NCBI GenBank assembly: GCA_022496205.1
Contig: WTXD01000169.1
Span: 1-22,689, forward strand
Origin: Gloeopeniophorella convolvens
Taxonomy: Eukaryota; Basidiomycota; Agaricomycetes; Russulales
Length of the DNA: 22,689 nt
Reading direction: 5' to 3'
The first letter of the stretch is position 1, and every line of letters starts with the position of its first letter. This document shows positions 10,192 through 19,344 of this stretch, in pieces. The translations under genes were made by a program, and so were the position numbers. The notes below the pieces were generated by a model. The model was not told where the DNA came from. It made no database searches and worked only from the letters and a program-made list of their open reading frames with translations.

Positions 10192-10198
10192 TATAAAG
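10192..10198 (+). promoter_or_regulatory. TATA box (TATAAAG) of the GNAT gene
   Basis: TATAAAG lies 97 bases upstream of the GNAT start codon and is followed by a pyrimidine-rich stretch (CCGTCTCTCCCTC) suitable for the transcription start and 5' UTR. Confidence 0.6.
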
Positions 10199-10295
10199 GC
10201 TTTCAGCTCGAAGGTTCAGCTCTGTTGTACCCGTCTCTCCCTCAACGTGCCACTCTCAGCAGAACCCTTTCGACCACAGCCCCCTCCGCATTCGC

Positions 10296-11372
10296 ATGCC
10301 TTCTTTAGCACCGAAGCACACTGTGAACATATATCCTCTTGCATCTACACTCCCCGCTTCCGTCTGGGACGCTTTTCGGGACGATGAACGTGGCTCGAAT
10401 ATCATGCTTCCACATGCACAAAAAGCCCTATCTACTGAACATGGGGAAGACACTCAACTCTGGTTAACCTGCACCACGTTCCAGGCTATCGATGCAGACC
10501 CAATCTTGGAACTTGTACTATCCTGCACAGAAGGCCCCTTCGGTTCCTACCCCATATTTATCTTTTCTGCAGTCCCATTCAGCTCTCTCACTGAGGATTT
10601 CCTTCATCCCCGCATCCAACTTCTCGTGCATGCACTTTTGTCACACGTTTCTCCAAATCGGGTGTTCTCTGTTTTCGCGCCAGACCCGGTCGCCAGGATG
10701 TTCAGCCGCATCTGGTCATATTCTACAAAAATCGGCTATTACGAGAAGCCCTACTACGCAGCCAAACTTACCTACTGCACCTCAGAATCCTTCAATGACA
10801 AGAGGATGACCAGCTTCCCTAATCTGGCTTACGTCCCACGATTAGCCACCGAAGATGACCTTGCTGCGGTCGCGGAGCTGTGTCAACGGTTCTCTGATAC
10901 TTCGGTATGTGCCAGTTTTTTTTTTCAGTTTTTGCGCAGCTGACAGCTGTGAACCCAGGAACCATTTGTGCTGACTGCAAAGCGTGCTCGCAAAGAAGCA
11001 AAACACCTTATCCGCCAGGGTGTCATGTGGGTTCTCGAAGCCCAGCAACCCGGCCGGAGACCAGAAATTTCGTCCATTGTGGCGGTGACAAGACAGTCGG
11101 AGCATGTCGCGGGGATCACGAAAGTTTTCACAAGCCCAAGCTGGAGACAGCGTGGTTGTGCAGAGCGCCTAGCCCGTCACGTAACGAAACGCTTGCTTGG
11201 GAAGAAGCAGTGCGTCGTTCTGTATGTAGCCCACGACAACCCTGCGGCTGCTGGCGTTTACCATCGTGTCGGCTTCGTTGGCCTGGAGGACTCGAAGCGG
11301 AAATTTGAAGGTGTTGATCCTTGGCTGGAAGTTGGATTTGACCGGGATCTCGTCACTCTCGGGCATTGGTAA
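10296..11372 (+). CDS. GNAT-family N-acetyltransferase
   Basis: The protein probably transfers an acetyl group from acetyl-CoA to an unknown amine substrate. Exons are 10296-10904 and 10959-11372, giving 340 residues, with a 54-base phase-0 intron (GTATGT...AACCCAG) that contains a run of ten or more T. The N-terminal 200 residues are divergent, with an FGSYPIFIF segment. The GNAT core is at the C-terminus: SIVAVTRQSEHVAGITKVFTS forms the central strands. Motif A is R266-QRG-C-A271 (R-x-x-G-x-A, acetyl-CoA pyrophosphate binding). The motif B region is NPAAAGVYHRVGF. This arrangement matches the large, poorly characterised GNAT/FR47-like family of basidiomycetes. No signal peptide or membrane segment is evident, so a cytosolic or nuclear location is likely. 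A TATA box and tandem repeat lie just upstream. The substrate cannot be told from sequence. Confidence 0.86.
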
Positions 11373-12242
11373 AGCCGTCTGATTTTGATTCACTTCCTTG
11401 GCGCGGACGTACAACTTCGTTCCAGCATTGTGTCAATTATCTTTCCCTTTGTTCATGGACGCAGCCTCTAGACTGGACTTCTTTTCTCCATCCACCTTGC
11501 GTCCGCAACGTGTGCCTGCCAGGACTACAGAACCTGTAATTACCCATATTTAAGTTTCAACTTAATAATTCCTGAGCTTTACATAACATCAGTCTAGCTA
11601 TTCGATCAGATAATAAGTACCGCTTACCATCTCGAACTCGAGTGATATTCAACAGCACTTCATCAGCTCTCGCCCGTGCAACCACACGGCGTCCTTTGGC
11701 TCGCTTATAGGTGAGAAAATGCCGAGTTTTCTGCGACTCTGGCTCGAACTATCTCTGACAAGACATCAAAGTCTCCGCTTGGTTTGGCATTCTTTGGCAC
11801 CGGTCCCGCACACATTGAATCGATATTGATTGCGTCATCTTCCGAGTCGGCCTTGCCAGATCACGCGTACAACCTCGCGTCAACCTCCAGCGAGCACCGG
11901 CCAGCCCGAGGACCTCACAGCGCCACAACTTGGTCTTGATTGGGACATCGCAACCAGATCGCAACTCCTTCAATTTCAATTTTTCTCAGCGGACTCCATT
12001 CAATTAACGGCTCTCTGGTCATGGTGTCACGCACCCGGGCTAGGGTAGCCCGTGAAACTAGTGGCAGTGTTTTAATCCATGTCTGCCATTGCCCACCCTG
12101 TAGTCTGCACGAAGACCAGGCCAGCCTAGATTTAAACATTTCAAGCTAGTTTTACCGTTCAATTCCTTTGGAAAGTCAACGCCGTGTTCCCCAGTTCCGG
12201 AATACTGTTTGCCCATCTGGCATAACTCGGCAGCAAGAGGCC
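11373..12242. other. Intergenic region between GNAT and arrestin-like genes
   Basis: This 870-base stretch holds only short overlapping ORFs under 90 codons, none recognisable. An AT-rich patch (about 11538-11570) may belong to the GNAT 3' end. The remainder presumably carries the arrestin-like promoter and 5' UTR; no clear TATA box is seen close to 12243. Confidence 0.6.
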
Positions 12243-15183
12243 ATGTTTTCTAGTGGTGGGTCGTCCACCGAACCCTGGCTGCTATCATCTACAATGTTAT
12301 TTTGCAGGTCCCTCGGATGTTAATTCACGTGAGACGAGAAGCTTTCCGCGGAATGACCACCATCCAGTTGGGCCGCGGGATATCACATCCTCAAAGATTC
12401 TACAACCCCGCACATTATTCGAACCGAAATGGTTATCTAGTGGCGCGCCAAGGATCGCCCTTGATACATTCGACTCTGATTTTGCCCAGCACGGGTCCCC
12501 GGTTGCCCTGCTTGCCGAGGAAAAAACAGAATCCCACTTGCAACGACAACGCACCCTCATCTCTCCGCTGTCCTTGCCAACTAGGACGGCGGCAGAACTT
12601 GCGCCCCTCCTTGGCGACACCAACGGAAGGTTGAAAGCCGGCGCAACAGTCCTGCCGCAGAATCAGCGCTGTCCTTCACACAAGAAGACCTCCTGTCTTG
12701 CGTGCACCCAAAGACCTGATCACACGATCCTGGAACGGGCCAAGCATCGACCACGCATCGAGCTAGATTTTCGACTGGCTGGTGACACCTTCGTCCAGGG
12801 GCAATGTATATCGGGCAATCTCACTATTCATATCCACAAACACGCCAAGACAATGTCACCGGTCCTGCTGGCAAACCACAAGTTACGCGTTATCGGGTTT
12901 GAGTGCTTACCGGATGGGCATAGTTTCCATGTCTTCTTTCACTACTCCTGTCGCTTCGACGAGGTCAGCTTCGCCAGCGAGCAAATATTTTCCGAGAGCC
13001 CCGACTACAGCGACGAAGAAGGTTACCGAGAAGCCAGGGAAGGAACACATGTCCTGCCATTCGAAATGACATTGCCGGTCGACCCGAGGTACGGTCGACC
13101 CAGAGGCGTCATTAATGTACACGGCGGCGTTGCGGTGCGGTATATCATAATGGCGTACGTGCGACACATTGTCATCTCCTTCACTGCTGACTATGACCTA
13201 CTTTAGTTCGGCCCATGTGAAAGACCCGGACAGCCAACGACTGTCTCTTGCGCACTTTTACCGCCCTTGCTCGATCTGGCCGTTCCTGTCAATTGTGGAG
13301 CTACTCGCGCCTTCTTCTCGCGCACTGGTCTCTACCGCGGCACTTTCCTTTCCGGAAGGCGATTCATGCACCAAGTTGAGACTGAGTGCGCGCCTACCCC
13401 GCCTATTCTACCTTGCCGGTCAGCACTGCTATGTGCACATCCAGGTATCAAACAATACGCGGAAAACTGTGCGCTCTGCGCTTCTCACCCTCATTCGCAC
13501 GACCACGTCATACAAACCCAAAGTAAAACCCAAGAAGCATGGTAGTGACGGCTCCGGGGTTTGTGATCCGAATGCCTATGAGATCAGATCGTTTGCACAG
13601 GAGACGAGTGAGAGTCGGCTTGCAGTAGCCGATCGCGCGTCAAAGAGGCGCGCCGGCTCTGCGGGTTGGTGGATGGGCGTTGGCCCAGGTGAGACAGCAG
13701 GTTTCACGCATTGCATTCTATTGCCAGTGGGCACCCTTTTTACCATTCAAATATTGCCTCGCATGCTTACTCGGAGCACGCGACACCCAGGTTGATGCAC
13801 TGTCAATGCCGCGGGCTAGACTCATCGCAGTCGACTATACCCTCCGCGTTACAGTCAATGCTTCTACGGGCGCGGCGGGCTTGACATCGGAACTATCCGT
13901 CATATTACCCATTCACATCGCCTCTATGGTGTCTGTGGATCCTCCCACATTTTCGAGCGGACCGAACGTCTCAATTGGAGACGCTCACTGCGATAGAACG
14001 AATACGGCGGACACAGACACCCCCCGTAACGGCGGTTCCGAGATCCGCGCGGGTGCGCCGCCTCCTTACGAAGCAAGACTATCGTCACCGGAGCATGAAG
14101 GTGGAAGTACAGTGAGTAGCTCACTTTACATAATGGGGCGAACGTCCGTTACGAGCATCGCCTTTGCGTGGTCCTTGGATCAAGATCTGTTTGCGCTAAA
14201 TCTAATTGTAGATGCCCGTGCCTAGTAGTCACACGCCGTGCCTGCACAAGAACGCGTCAAACTCTATTCCTGGGCTGTCTGGAAACGAACGGCAGCCGTA
14301 TCAGCGCGCATTTGGCGATCAACCCGCCCTTGTGAACATCCTACCGCGACATACAGTCGTCGAGCGCGATCACGGCCCCTTCTCCACTACTGTTGGGACA
14401 CCAACGGAACTGGCGCAAGGAGGCCGCTATTCTCGGCACCACGTCTTCAACGTTATGCGAACATCCAGGTCAGAGGAATTCGGAGACGCGCCAAGCCTGA
14501 GCCCCGAGCCAGGCATCTGTGCTACCTCTGTGAACGCTTCACAAGAGGAAGTTCGCAAGGGTGTTCCTGATCAAGGCAACCATAGCCATTGCAATACATC
14601 CCCAGCCTTGTCGCTTCATCGGGCCCGTCAAAGGGCCCTGACAATCACCGGGGCCCCTGAAGTTTTTCATCCGAGGAAACAGGAAGAATCCCAGGGGGTG
14701 GACCACATAATTATTCATGGGAACAACAAAGACGGGGACAACACGGCCAAGGTCCGATGCTATGAATCCCCTTTCGCGCAGCGTGTCAGAGAGAAGCTCA
14801 GACAGGCGCACGCCGGCGATCACGACGAGACGAGCCTGTCCACGGCGACTACGCAATACGAAAGCCTAGGAACTGTGGATTCGGGTTCGAGCCCCTCTGG
14901 CAGCGTGTCCGGCACTACCAGCGACCGGCTCTTGTTTCCCCACCCTCCGTCGGATGAACCAGAGGGCTTGGAAATGTCCTGCCCCTCGAAGACGCCAGAG
15001 TCAGGCGGAGATGCGCATGTGCAGCTGCATCGCATTGCGCCCTACTATCAGCGCACGACCAGGCCCGAGGTGGTGATGCCAAGGAGGCCAAAGCTAGTGC
15101 CCGCGCCGGGGTCCGTGATGGACAGGGTGATGATGCTAGAAGAGCGGGTTCGGGCCGTACAGGAGGAATTTGAGGCGCACTAG
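12243..15183 (+). CDS. Alpha-arrestin-like protein with a PPxY motif
   Basis: Fungal alpha-arrestins recruit the Rsp5/Nedd4-type ubiquitin ligase to membrane transporters for endocytosis. Exons are 12243-12255, 12308-13154, 13207-13726, 13791-14111 and 14212-15183, giving 890 residues. Introns are 52, 52, 64 and 100 bases. The arrestin N domain covers about residues 152-290: RPRIELDFRLAGDTFVQGQ, ISGNLTIHI, HVLPFEMTLPVD, VRYIIMA. The arrestin C domain covers about 340-515: LPRLFYLAGQHCYVHIQVSN, FAQETSESR, HCILLP|VDALSMPRARLIAVDYTLRV, SVILPIHIAS. P550-P551-P552-Y553 is a WW-binding PPxY motif, the usual ligase contact. An acidic loop (SPDYSDEEGYRE) lies in the N domain, and the N-terminal 150 and C-terminal 330 residues are low-complexity and probably disordered. 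The last 20 residues could form a short helix (VMMLEERVRAVQEEFEAH). The 13-base first exon (MFSSG) is the least certain part. Confidence 0.82.
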
Positions 15184-15663
15184 CGGAGCGGGTGGCAGGC
15201 GATTGACAAGTGGGTCTGGTAGAGGAGCTATTCGTGCCAAGCCTCGAGGTTGTGGGGATATCATAAGACGTGGGGGCGATGCTCCTAGGGTGACAGCGTG
15301 GCATGGCGCAGCTTTAAACTATGAAGTTGCATTTTATCGCGGCCGGGAGAGAACGCGTCCTCGATGCAGACGGTCCCTGGGCATAAGAGGCGTTCTGAGG
15401 CACCTGTGGGAGACGAGAGAGACGCAGATGGAAGGGCGGCACCCGGAATGAGGTAGTTGGGGAAGCTTTGCGGAGTGAGTTTGTTGGAGCAGATCTCTTC
15501 TGTTGGCTCAGAGGTTTAGACGCTTGGATTTGCAGTTCGATGCGGAGACGCACCCATGATTGTGGCTCATATACGCGCTCACGATTCCTTGCTCGTCGGT
15601 TGCACCGGGGTCGAAGGCGCGACGCGGGTGGCCACGCCTGTGCGTCGCACTGATCGCTCCGAG

Positions 15664-15684
15664 CTCAGCGCTCAGCGCTCAGCC
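15664..15684 (+). repeat. Three tandem copies of CTCAGCG
   Basis: CTCAGCG occurs at 15664 and 15671, with CTCAGCC at 15678. It is short and could be chance; it lies in the VTA1 upstream region. Confidence 0.6.
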
Positions 15685-16032
15685 GTCGTGGCCGCGGAAA
15701 GATGACGCCCACGGCGGGACATACGTACTGGCCGGCATCCCTATCGTGTGCACATCCCAGGCGCCTGAAGATAGTACGATCGCACCTGCGGGACCGGGTG
15801 CCACTCATATTTGTTGGACCGGACATACGACTCCACTTGGTGTACACGTTTTCTCTCCAGCACGTTTTGTGGAGTGTGCGCCGGCCGCCCCTCTGCAAAC
15901 CCGGTTATCGCAACAACACGCTGCGTTGAGAACTTGCTGAGAACTGCGCTGCCGCCCCGCGGCTGCACAGCTTCGATCGTATGAACCCAAACTTGGGGCG
16001 TCCGCGTCGTGCTCGTGCTCCACGCCCAATAC

Positions 16033-16039
16033 TATAAAG
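16033..16039 (+). promoter_or_regulatory. TATA box (TATAAAG) of VTA1
   Basis: TATAAAG lies 94 bases upstream of the VTA1 ATG, followed by a C/T-rich leader. The same heptamer sits 97 bases upstream of the GNAT start in this window. Confidence 0.55.
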
Positions 16040-16133
16040 AACTCCACGCATATCTCCCGTGTGCCATTCCGTCTCGCCATCATCCCTCTTCCGAGCTCGA
16101 TCCATCCTCCATCACCAGCTCGACTTCAACATC

Positions 16134-17548
16134 ATGTCTTATCTTGGTTTACCCCCAGTTCCTCCCGACCTTAAACCGATCACCTCCTACCTGCAACGCG
16201 CCCAGGAGACAAAAGCACAAGATCCGGTCATCTCGTATTGGTGTATGTTTCGGTTGCGTTCGCGTACTCGCACTCTGCCAACGCGCCCACCTCCCTAGGT
16301 ACTTACTACGCGGCGCAGGTTGGCATCTCTCTCAAGGCCGTCAGCCCACCGAACCGTGAATTCCTCGGCGCGCTTCTGACTGCCCTCGAGAACCTTCGTG
16401 CTACTGTCGGCACTTCCGATGCTATCACTGTCGAGAACGCGTCATCCGCATACGTGGAGAACTTTGCCCTCAAGGTCTTTGCCTCGGCCGACAACGAGGA
16501 CAGGCGGGGTACCGCGACTCGAAAGACCGCAAAGAAGTTCCTCGCTGCTGCAACATTCTTTGAGATACTCAACGTTTTCGAGGATCGTGGTCCCTGGGAG
16601 GCGGTGAGTGCCTCATGTTTTGTTGCTATTGATTGGAAACAGTCATTTGACCATGTCCCTTTCTGATTTCACCAGCACGAGGAGAAGGTGCGCTATGCCA
16701 AATGGAAGGCTGCGGATATTGCCAAGGCTCTTCGTGAGGGCCGGCAGCCAACAGCAGGACCCGTCGGCGGTGACTCGGCTGAGGGCGCCGGTGAACCTGC
16801 GTTTGCCCTGCCCACCCCTCCCTCAGCTTCTATCGACAGCCCGAACACGCATGTCGCTCGCGAGTTAGGGAGTCCGCAAAACCCATACCAGTCCTTTCAC
16901 TCACCGCCGACGTCCGCCGCCGCATTTCCCGAAACGAAGACTTCTCCTGTTGAGCAGCCAAACTTCACTGATAACCGGTACCCATCGCTCGATATACCTC
17001 CCAAGTCTGCCCCAGTACCGATTCAAGGCGCCGGTACCCCGCCGTCTGCTCCAGTAGGGCCGCCATCACCGCCGTCTTCAATAGGATCTTCGTCATCAAA
17101 GAAGTCACGTCGCCATCGGGTCGATTCTAAAGTCTCTCCCACAGCACCGACGTTCTCGACCTCTCCTCAGAGCTCACCAAGCTCGGGGCATAGGCGAAGT
17201 CGCGCGGGCTCGATCGGTGCTGCTTCCATAATCTCATCTTCGCCGACTACGAGGACCCAACGCCCAGCATCGCCAACTCATTTTGTCCCGAGGAACTCGC
17301 CGCCTTCCACTGTACCGTACCTCGCAGGCAGCCCTTACGGGTCCGTTGTTCCTCCTCCTCCACCGCCCTCTGTCCCGCATACACAAGTCCCTCCGCCACC
17401 TGTGCCATCACCGCCGCAAGAGCTCACCTCTGTCATGATTGCAAAAACGCAGAAACACTGTCGATTTGCTATCTCGGCTCTGGACTACGAAGACGCAGAA
17501 CAGGCGAGAAAGGAACTCCGTGCCGCGCTGGCCATCCTCGGTGGTTGA
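16134..17548 (+). CDS. VTA1: Vacuolar sorting regulator Vta1 (LIP5 homologue)
   Basis: Vta1 binds and activates the AAA ATPase Vps4, which disassembles ESCRT-III during multivesicular body formation. Exons are 16134-16242, 16299-16603 and 16676-17548, giving 428 residues. Introns are 56 bases (GTATGT...CCTAG) and 72 bases (GTGAGT...ACCAG). The N-terminal tandem-MIT-like domain covers about residues 1-150: DLKPITSYLQRAQE, then DPVISYW|CTYYAAQVGISL across the first junction, KTAKKFLAAATFFEIL, and PWEA|HEEKVRYAKWKAADI across the second. A Pro/Ser-rich linker covers about 160-375, including a run of seven consecutive prolines. The C-terminal Vps4-binding domain is near 380-428: IAKTQKHCRFAISALDYEDAEQARKELRAALAIL. 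Length, domain order and both termini fit fungal Vta1. The start ATG is followed directly by the conserved N-terminus. Confidence 0.93.
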
Positions 17549-18132
17549 GCGCATTGACGTCGTACTGCCTTCGATTCTCAATTGGCCTTCCTTCATGTGA
17601 TTCAGGTTTCTCCCCGTCTCGATCGCGATGATTTCCCATGCACTTCACTTTCGTCATCCATGCATTGTGTCTCCCTTTCACGTATCCTCGTTTCCAAGTT
17701 GGTTATACGGATCCACATCATAATGTACATTACTGCCTTGTGATAGCCTCTGCAATCCACTGTTCGACACCATAAGTCCCTCCGAGATTGGCGCGCAAGA
17801 TGGGTTGACCTGTAGGCGAGATGAAGGTGTGGTGGAGCAAATGTTTGACACTACTGAGCTTCATCGACCCCCGATCGCAGGCCCCACGAGAGTGAGCGAG
17901 TTCTAGCTTCTCGCGACCGAAGCCAGTTCTCGACTCCGGAGTAGACGCTGGAGCATGTCCGTCAAGGGTATCAACATGTCATCCTTCTTCCCGGGGTGGC
18001 CCTATCGTGCGCGTGGGGGCACTGGAGCAGGTGCCAACCAAGCAGTCAACGACGCCGCAGCTCTATCCCAGGGTGACATTCACAAAGGGGTCTACGTCAT
18101 ACGCGTCGCGCTGCCGGGACGCCGCGCGCGCC
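17549..18132. other. Convergent 3' region between VTA1 and the GC-rich unknown gene
   Basis: These 584 bases lie between two stop codons facing each other, so they should hold the two 3' UTRs. No gene, repeat or clear hairpin terminator is seen. GC content rises sharply toward 18100. Confidence 0.6.
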
Positions 18133-19265
18133 CTACGAAACCGAAGCATCAGACGGCGCCGGGTCCGCTCCGCCCTCGGGCTCCTCGACGATCGGCAGCG
18201 GCGCGCGCAGGCTCACGGGGCTGTCGACCACCTCGCTGTAGCCTTGCACAGACGCCTCCGACGCGACGCGGTGCAAGTCGGGGTGCCGCAGCGTTGCCGA
18301 GCGCGAGAGCGGCGGGAAGACGGACGACGCGGTCGTGGAGCGCGACGCGGCGGCAAAGTCGACCACGGGCGTGTCGAGCACGTGGAACGCCGAAAGCGCC
18401 TGCGAGAGCTCGTCCAACTGCGCGCCACACCGTCAGTCGGCGGCGTCGCGCGCGCAAGGCGGGGGCAGTGGCGGCGCACCTTGGCCATAATCTGCTCGAT
18501 CTCCTGTTTGCGCCCGTCAAAGCGCCGCTCGGACTGCTCAAACTCGCGCGCGCGCCACTCCTCTGCCTCCGAGCCGCGGTCCGCGTCGCTGTCCGCGTCG
18601 TCCTCGAGGCGCTCGCCGACCGTGCGCGGCGAGGTGTTGCGCATGCGCGGCGCGCTGGCGTCGCTGAGCCCGATGCCCTCCATGGTGACGTGCATGCCCG
18701 CGACCTCGGCCTGCAGCGCACGGATGCGCACGAGGCGCGCCCAGAGGTCCTCGCCCGTCTGCGCGCTCGTCGAGGCGGGCGCGAGGACGCCCATCATCGC
18801 GCCGGTGAAGGGGTCGTAGAGCGATTCGGGGAGCGGGGAGGCGGCGGAGATGGCGGAACCCGGGGCTTCGGATGTAGCTGCCGGGAGGGTGTCGATGCTC
18901 TGCAGGCCCAAGGCAGATGTGGAGGGCGTCGCGTCGATGCGTGCGGAGGGGTCGTGGTCGGGGTGGTGGCCCTGCAGCTCTGCCAGAACAGCATCGTGGG
19001 GCGTGTTCAAGGCAGCTGTGAACGCGCGCTTTCTGGGCTGCTCCTGTGTTGGAGTTACCGCAAGTGGGATGGCTGGCGAAGTGGACGGGAATGCGACAGG
19101 AAGGGGTACGACCAAAGGAGGAGGGAGTGACTCCCTCCGTGCCCGCTTCTCACCTGGCGGCGGCGGCGGCGGCGGTGCACGTTGTTCTTGCTGCTCTGTC
19201 CGCTGTTCCCGTGGCGGGGGTGTTTTCGATGACTTGGGGCCAATGCGACCGAACCAAGACAACAT
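18133..19265 (-). CDS. Protein of unknown function with a C-terminal coiled coil, GC-rich gene
   Basis: I do not recognise the family. Exons on the minus strand are 18480-19265 and 18133-18417, with a 62-base phase-0 intron (GTGCGC...GCGCAG) that joins IEQIMAK to LDELSQALSAFHVL, giving 356 residues. The N-terminal 110 residues are Pro/Ser/Arg-rich with seven consecutive prolines. A more ordered block follows near 145-200 (LPESLYDPFTGAMMGVL, EDLWARLVRIRALQAEVAGMHVTMEGIG), then an acidic stretch (LEDDADSDADRGSEAEEW). A charged heptad-like helix REFEQSERRFDGRKQEIEQI continues across the splice site and probably forms a coiled coil. The C-terminus is low-complexity. The start ATG at 19265 is only 79 bases from the GNL1 stop on the same strand. 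The gene is markedly GC-rich: 43 and 45 of 60 bases in the lines starting at 18181 and 18301. Confidence 0.68.
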
Positions 19266-19344
19266 CACAACGTACAGTCGCTCGGAGCTCTAACCGGTAC
19301 AACTCGACGTGTTACAAGCGCCCCATGTTAGGCTCTAGTAGCAG

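Larger units (their letters stand above)
15184..16133. other. Intergenic region between arrestin-like gene and VTA1
   Basis: This 950-base stretch should contain the arrestin 3' UTR and the VTA1 promoter. I see a 7-base repeat CTCAGCG in about three copies at 15664-15684 (third copy imperfect) and a TATA box near 16033. ORFs of up to 126 codons overlap one another in several frames and resemble no family, so I do not call a gene. Confidence 0.6.

Noticed and set aside
15560..15940. 126-codon ORF upstream of VTA1
   Set aside because: Several frames are open over the same stretch, with no recognisable motif and no splice-supported extension.
17955..19130. 391-codon Arg/Ala-rich plus-strand ORF (and a 270-codon one at 18007-18819)
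   Set aside because: Both are antisense to the spliced minus-strand gene. Their composition, dominated by Arg and Ala, is what GC-rich shadow frames give.
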